64,000 nucleotides of DNA from positions 121,422 through 185,421 of the forward strand of contig JADNRY010000121.1 of the NCBI GenBank assembly GCA_015501585.1, in the 5' to 3' direction. Origin of the DNA: Rhodocollybia butyracea. Taxonomy: Eukaryota > Basidiomycota > Agaricomycetes > Agaricales > Omphalotaceae. Shown here in pieces: positions 57,677 through 64,000 of this stretch. Made by a program: the position numbers and the translations under genes. The first letter of the stretch is position 1, and each line of letters begins with the position of its first letter. The notes under the pieces were generated by a model. It worked only from the letters and a program-made list of their open reading frames with translations, had not been told where the DNA came from and ran no database searches.

Positions 57677-58095
57677 ATTAGTGTATTGTAAAAATCTGAA
57701 AAATTTCATATCAGCGTATCACTTCGGGTGCAGCAGCCAAGAACGTACAAGTAATCGAGTGAGAACGCAATAAAAATAGGATGAAAATGCGATAAAGCTT
57801 CGCGTCGACTTCAATTTATAGAACTCTCTGCTTGGACTCGACGGTCTTTGATTTTCCCACTTATTGTGTTCTTTGCTGGAAAGAACAAAGTTTTCTGGTC
57901 CATCACTGGTCATGATTGTTCTTGTGTTATCAGTGTGGGTCCAAGCTCCTGTGAAACGAGTCGGCGCCTGAAATTCGCTTTTGTTACTTGGAAATCACAA
58001 TAGAAATGATCAATTGCCGCAAGGTTGATATTCAGAACCATCTAGGCTTTTCCAAAGCTCGAACGAAATCATTGTTGCAGGACAATAAAAACAAT
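57677..58095. other. short intergenic region
   Basis: Promoter side of the F-box gene and 3' flank of the Costars-like gene. Nothing recognisable. Confidence 0.4.
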
Positions 58096-58543
58096 TCAAG
58101 CCTCTAGTAAGACGACCTGTACATCCTTGTCCTTTGGCATCATCAACAACTCAGCGGCGAACGCAACCTGGACAACATAGACCATATCAGCAAACAAGGC
58201 CGCTACCGCAAGTTTAAACTCGAGGGACGAACCTTCTTCTGTTTCTTCGCAGCGCGCAATGTTCCGTTCAGGCTTCAACTAGTAGGTACAGGATGCTCAA
58301 TTAGTATCGAAGGAATTAGATGGAAAGACTGTTTCGTACGGGTATTCGCGGTCTTATCGAATAAGATACCATACGCCACGCTGTATTTCCCTTCAGAGTC
58401 AAGAGAGCCGTATTCCTTTATTGCATCTACATCGTAAATTCAGTTAGAACGCGGATACCAGCGATATAGCCAGGTAGAAAGGTACCTTTCAGAATCGTGA
58501 TTTCTTCCGATGTATTACTAGAGAGAACCCCAGGTTGGTAAAA
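58096..58543 (-). pseudogene. Costars/ABRACL-like small protein, apparently decayed
   Basis: Four small exons (about 58540-58486, 58426-58340, 58278-58233, 58167-58096) encode EEITILKDAIKEYGSLDSEG, KYSVAYGILFDKTANT, LNGTLRAAKKQKK and VAFAAELLMMPKDKDVQVVL. This order is the Costars domain of the small ABRACL family (about 80-90 residues, actin-related in amoebae and animals), whose core reads TANxFEALxGTLRAAKKxK. Two faults: no ATG precedes the first exon within 150 bp (the position before SSNTSEE is CTC), and exon 3 lacks one base near 58271 between GCC and TG, so EAL and NGT are in different frames. Either a dead copy or sequence errors. Confidence 0.62.
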
Positions 58544-60606
58544 ATTGAGCGGCGAAAGAAGGAAGAGCGAACTCAAGGTTGCTGTTGGAAGTGGTTGAAC
58601 TTGAAGATGGCGGTTTGTGATCAACAGCCAGCGCTTAATGATCTTTGCTAATGGCGCAACACTACCAAGGCTAGGTGATAATGGCTATTATTTTCATAAG
58701 AGAGAGAGGTTGCTAACTAAGTGAACACTACATCTACAAAACGCTAAACATAGTTCGAGTTTTCCAGTTAGTGGCCATTCACTTTCAACCTGATCTAATC
58801 CACACTAATGTATCATAAAAGTCCATCGTTAGCATCAACGATTCCTCCTACAGCTCCGCCCACTGCAATCGTACAGAGTGTGTTCTCTTGCCTCTCCCTC
58901 ATTACTGTGTAGCAGCGTGTAACCGAACACAGGCGATATCAATGATCAAAGACATTCGCAATGGTTTACGCAACCACACGGCGCTCTATCACACCAAGCT
59001 GAAGAACGACATTTTTCCGAAACGAATTCTCTTACTGTCCAAAAAGTAGTTTGCTGTGTATATCCTTAGGCTTCGAGGCTTGGCGTAGAAGCGGAAACAG
59101 CAACTTCGGCTCGTTTCGTTTCGTTGAATTACTTTCTTTACTGCTCTCGAATGGGAGGAATTTCGTGTTCATCTGTGAAATGGTAGCTGTGACAAACTTG
59201 GCGTTGGTTTAATACATGTGTAACATATCCTCCGTCGACCTATCACGGAAAAAGTGAGTATTGAGTTAAAAAATAGTAAACCATGTCGATGAGCACTCAC
59301 AGAGACCATTTCGCAGTCCATATCCATCGAACCGTCGCCACTGCCTATGAATGCCAGACACATGCCGAGTAATCTACCCGAGCGCAAACAGCGTACTAAC
59401 CAGAAGCAACACGACGGCCGATCAAGCAAAGCGGGTTTGTCGATGTGCAAAGGGAACAATACTCCGACTATGAAAGACGAGTGAGCAACTCGTCAAAACT
59501 CTACGAAACTTGGTGAACATACCTTGTTACCGTATCTTCCTTCCTCGCATACACCAATTTACCAAGGTCTTCTGCCATGAGCGTGCCAAGATGAGTTAGT
59601 GCTAGCGCTGATGTCGCATGCGTAGTAGGCCCGTTGTATCTGGTTTTCGATTCTTGATCCCAAATTCTTGCGCGAGCAGTATCAGGACACCAGAACCCTT
59701 GACATCGTCGCCGGTAGTTTTCCACGAAAGCAAGGGTAGACAGTAGCGTCGACCAAACGAGTCATGTCGGCTCAGTTGCGGATGTGTCGCAGGATGTGGT
59801 GCCAGCAGCTAGGAAGATCGTTAATGAAGGCCAAGAGCTGTAGCCCGGGAACTCTGCGAGTGCTCAAGCGCTCAAGCTCAAGGTCAACCGGAACCAGTCA
59901 AGCTTTCAAGCTTCAAGCTCAAGGAGAGTATTCGTGACGGTAGTTGTGGTGAGTGAGAACTTTGTAGCTTCAGGGAAGATTCAATATTTGGAGTACCGAT
60001 CGTACTAGAAAGTTGATACGTTGAGCTCGATTACAGGGCTGTATCGCTTCACAGACTCACCGGCTAACTCTAAATTTGCGACATGGCTGCGCCAAACGAT
60101 CATAATCTCCTTCCTTGACTCTTCCGACATAAGCATGTCTGGATGAGTATTGAGTACTTGTCGATGAGTTGGTACAGATATCGCACTCGTCATTGGGCAC
60201 TATGCGTAATAGGCATCGTCACTACAGCCTGACAACCAGCATCCCCGTATATGTTCGCGCGCATGTCGGGAACCCAGCCAACAGATTGACGTCACGCCAA
60301 CACCTCTACAAAGAACTCGGTCGATACTTGGTATCAAAGTCCTCGTACCATATTCCGAGTGGGTGTAATACGATATTAAATTGAAACAGCCCGACAACAA
60401 GATACGCGACACTCGTCTAGTATCAGACAAGGAAAAAAAATTTAACGTTCTACCGGTGGTTTCTGAGAGCAATGGTGGAAGGTGGCCGGTAATTGAGTCG
60501 GTAACTTCTAAAAGACTTGAGAATTCGGCCAAACGATAAACGACGAATCTTGGAAAGTTTTTGAGTGAGTGATGTGGGCAGGAGTAGGCGCTTATTGGTC
60601 TATCGG
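58544..60606. other. intergenic, fragments only
   Basis: Minus-strand open pieces at 59501-59725 (TTHATSALALTHLGTLMAED) and 60005-60193 (LNTHPDMLMSEESRKE) have a similar layout and may be two diverged copies of one exon. A further minus piece at 59169-59459 has no domain. I cannot assemble a gene. Confidence 0.3.
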
Positions 60607-63007
60607 ATGAAACGGTCCGGAATCACGCTGTCAAAGCAAGTCAAAGCTCGCCTTCGCCACAGTCATGTCTTCAATATTCAGAACGCGTCTATTCCTCGCA
60701 TAAACTTATGTCACACTTCTAGGACCTCTCTAATTATGCGTGACATCGGAAACAGCATCCCCGAAGTGGCCTTGCAGTCCATGTTCACTGCACTCCTCCC
60801 CGCAGTGCCTGGCCTGGAAGATGTTTGCAAGCTCGTGGCCGATGGACATGTCAACCACGCTGGATGGACGCATCATATCCACCCCTCAACATCTAACCTT
60901 CGCGAACCGCAAGCGTTTGAAAAACTCATCGACATCTTCAATATCATCCACGCTTCGCGCCACATTAGCTACAAGAAGACGGTGAATTTGACTATGAGTG
61001 GAGACACAAGCCCACTCTCATCTCGTGAAAATACTTCACGTCCCGATGGTTTTGGTAGTGCTATCTTGCCTCCATCCGGCAGCATCTCAAGGGATCCGGA
61101 CGACTGGTTCAGCATCTGCTGGGCTTTAGAAGTGAAGAAGGTCGACAAGGAAGCTAACCGATTTGATGTAAGTTATAGTCGTGTATTACAGTGCTTGGGT
61201 CAGACCATAACTTACAGGATTTCCAAAAAATCATATGGTCTCTTCACCATATAATGCGAAACGACGCTCGCCGTCGTTTTGCTTTTGGTCTCACCATAGA
61301 GGATACAACCGTCCGGCTCTGGCATCACGATCGAGATACCCTCGTTTGCTCTACACAATTCGACTTGCACGCAGTTCGTTGCCTCTACCCTAGCTGCGCT
61401 ATGTATGATCTAACCATGTCAGTAGAACTTGAAAGAATTGGTGCATGTTCTCCTAGAGTTAGGTTCCGCCTCCCATACGGATATGGGCTTCGACGAGACT
61501 ATCCAATTATCGTCAGTGTCGCAGGAGGATAGAGCGTAACCTATGAGATTGACGTATTGGATGAAACCGGGTCGATGAGGACATTTGTTACCATTTCTGT
61601 CTTGACTGACCATGGTACCAACGCCGTATTTGGCCGTGCCACACGAGTGTGGAAGGTTTTTGAGAAAGGTAACCCTTGGTTCTCTTCGCTTTGAAAGACT
61701 GCTGGGTGCAGCCAGATTGTCGACTTGAACATGTGTCGCTGGCGGGCATTCGCACCCAGCTAAAAGACGATCCGCGTCTGAAGCATTTTCTTACGGTGAT
61801 CACTGCCGGTGTTGTCCTGGCCCCGACTGTAGACGAGGCGAAGAAGGTGATGGTAAAACCAGACAACACGAAAGAGGTCATTCGGCGAGAACAGGAACTG
61901 TCAGTCGTCAGGTTGATGCCTATCAAAGCCACGGCCACGACACAACGCCCCGATACCGGGAGCTCGAAGACTACTCCAAGGACAGGAGTTCTCAAATCCG
62001 TAGGTGGAGTCCCTGATGCTCATCCTGGGATACAGAAAGGATTTCGCAAGAATGAGAATCCAGATGATCACCAGCGATGCCACTACCGCATCGTCTTTGC
62101 AGAGATTGGAAAGGCTGTGGTCAGTATGTCAAGTTACAAAGATATGTTCTTGGCTGTCGAGGGTGCTTTGACCGGTATGTGTCCGATGTTTTTAATCCAA
62201 CATTTCCACTTCAATGGCGTCTATCTTTGTTTAGGCATTAGTGCGATGCACGATGCCGGATACCTCCATCGTGATGGAAGTGCAGGTAATGCCTTATTGG
62301 TGGATCGTGGTAGTGGGCCTGTGGGTGTCATCATAGACCTAGAATACGCGATCAATTTCTTGGATGAGAGCTCCCCGCATGACACTCGAACCGTACGTTC
62401 TTCATTTCGGGTTAACTTGAATCCCTCTTTTACGCTTACATCTTAGGGAACCCCAGCGTTTCTACCCATCGAAGTTGCGGCGCAATACTACAACGACCTC
62501 GATATGCAAAAGGCGGCCTCTTTCCGAAGGGCAGGGGTCCATCTACTGTTTCGCCAAAATGGTTTCCACGATATTGAGCAATTTTGGTGGGTTTGCTTAT
62601 GGTTTCTATTCCACATGGTCCCGAGCCCGTCGAACGATCAGTCGACTCTCCTTCGCAGCGTCCTATCAAGGCTTGTTCGATACAACCGGCCACTCTCTCT
62701 GCGTACCACAGTGTGGACAAATCCTTTGGCTCTCGAAGACCAGATCGCCGAACTTCCGGGAGCTTGCAAGTCTTTAGGGGGAAGCTTGGCTGATATTCTT
62801 GTCGATATTCTCCAAATCAAACGGGATGCGTACCGCGAAGCAGATGTGAACTTGGTCAACCCCGCCGAGTTGAAGCTACCAGTTCAGAACGCGTTAATGT
62901 TGCTGCTAAACATGATCAAGGAACTTCAGGCCTTGCCTGACGTTATTGATGGTCCAGAGTTGGTCGAGGTCCGTTTTACTCGAAGGGAGGAACTTGTCTC
63001 AAAGTGA
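60607..63007 (+). CDS. FunK1-family fungal protein kinase, probable frameshift
   Basis: Start at 60607 or, more likely, at 60736 (MRDIGNSIPEVALQSMFTAL). Exon 1 ends at 61167 and the next begins at 61218 (DFQKIIWSLHHIMRNDARRR, FAFGLTIEDTTVRLWHHDR), the FunK1 N-terminal pattern. The kinase part has VFGRATRVWKVF (glycine-rich region), ALKDCWVQPDCRLEH (lysine), ISAMHDAGYLHRDGSAGNAL (catalytic loop, HRD then N), VGVIIDLEYA (D-L-E in place of DFG) and RTGTPAFLPIEVA. The long C-terminal lobe ends TRREELVSK. Introns interrupt at about 62174 and 62394. Between EKGNP and LVLFALKDCW (near 61672) one base seems missing, and the region 61380-61550 has an unplaced stop, so the gene may be impaired. FunK1 kinases are expanded in mushrooms; their targets are mostly unknown. 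Confidence 0.75.
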
Positions 63008-64000
63008 CTTATAGAAAGGCTCTGATAGTAATAAAGCTACTTTTTACATTGTTGTCTGCAATATCTTTGTTGTCTTCCAATACAGCTGCTTTGATGTCTA
63101 TCTGTGCTAGCTGAAGCTACATGATCTTCTGAATGGCTAACGCAAGTGTTAGATAAAGCAAGGGCAGAGTACAAAGTATTGTACCAATATATTAGATTAC
63201 AGTATATTCTCCAGACTTGCGTACCCAGCGGTTGCACTGTTATCCATGTAGAGAAATCCCTCATTCTTTTTTCCACTCAGTGTTTATTTTGGCTATCCGC
63301 CATTCACTTCGGCTATGTTTGGGTCTATATGATCCCTCTCTTTCAGATCCTTGCAGGTGCCCTCCTTTCATCATCAACGATCAGCTACCTGTTTGTTCCG
63401 GATTACCTTTCCAAGCCAGTATGTCCCGTCTTCCGCGCAAACGCACAAAACTGATCTACAATTTCTTTTGCGTACAAGATTTATCGGGCCTTGATCGAGC
63501 CCTTGCCTCAGACTATTATGTCTGGCACGCTGCTCGATATATACATCAGCAATGCTTACAACGATCAATACAATTCCCTTGTTTTTCAACCTTCCATGCG
63601 CCTCTCTATAAACAGCCAATTCTCCCGCGCTGTCTTTGCAAAACAGACATCGAGAATGTCCGAACCGTCTTGGGGCACCCTGGATCATATTGTGTTTGCG
63701 CTAATGCGATTTTGTTCAAGTTGAGCATCGCTGTTTTAGTAAAAATGCCTCAATTCTAGAAAATGATACTTCACTTTCCATGTCACCCCCAATCCCAGAA
63801 AGGAGGATGTACCATCTTTTTAGTGATTCGTTCCAGTGGTAAAAGTAGACATAAGGTTTATTCAGTCCCAAATTATCTGGCAGCGTTACCGGCCCGACAG
63901 ATGAGGCGACATGATCTTGATCTGCTTAATAGTAGACTTGGTATTGAGGGTTAAGATCTATAAACGTGATTATGCTCAAAGCGAATGTAACCATAGACGT
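63008..64000 (+). other. mostly noncoding; one possible exon at about 63460-63700
   Basis: One plus frame reads FAYKIYRALIEPLPQTIMSG and TLLDIYISNAYNDQYNSLVF without stops for about 80 codons and has amino-acid usage like a real protein, but I recognise no family and no clear start. ATG 63421 (MSRLPRKRTK) in another frame could be a first exon. The rest shows nothing. Confidence 0.3.

Overview
The window is nuclear DNA of a filamentous basidiomycete, most likely an Agaricomycete (mushroom-forming fungus). Genes are cut by many 45-65 nt GT-AG introns, coding density is low, and the families seen (DUF6534 membrane proteins, FunK1 kinase, BTB/POZ, F-box/LRR proteins, an A-T-reductase enzyme, a compact non-reducing-type PKS) are typical of that class. 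Exon structures below were worked out by eye from splice signals and conserved protein motifs.

Layout. 1-451: 5' part of a 6-phosphogluconate-dehydrogenase-like gene (minus). 2625-4417: DUF6534 membrane protein (plus). 5.2-6.6 kb: decayed inverted repeats. 6680-8349: intact six-exon O-methyltransferase (minus), divergent from a polyketide synthase (9029-13315, plus) that carries one frameshift. 14.7-15.9 kb: F-box-like protein. 16729-21277: a 4.5 kb element with very long terminal inverted repeats. 21.3-33 kb: transposon graveyard holding a large unrecognised coding region with in-frame stops, a perfect 38 bp hairpin, a gag-like ORF beside LTR-like sequence and a Copia protease remnant. 33.4-35.9 kb: five-AT-hook protein. 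37.3-38.3 kb: F-box pseudogene. 39.1-43.1 kb: adenylation-carrier-reductase (carboxylic-acid-reductase-like) enzyme. 43.1-50.2 kb: a tandem segmental duplication with two copies of a single-pass membrane protein; the first unit is split by a LINE remnant. 50.8-51.3 kb: BTB pseudogene. 52.9-54.8 kb: second DUF6534 gene (minus). 55.6-57.7 kb: F-box/LRR protein. 58.1-58.5 kb: decayed Costars/ABRACL-like gene. 60.6-63.0 kb: FunK1 kinase. The last kilobase may contain an exon of an unknown gene.

How genes may act together. The O-methyltransferase, the PKS and the carboxylate reductase would together suit an O-methylated aromatic acid or aldehyde pathway. They now lie 26 kb apart across the repeat block, and both large enzymes have a single-base frameshift. 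I read this as a secondary-metabolite cluster that has been split by transposons and may be decaying. The alternative is indel errors in the assembly; one of the two shifts sits in a run of eight A.

The most notable structural observation is a 14-nt microexon, in the same phase and followed by an exon of identical length, in both DUF6534 genes 50 kb apart.
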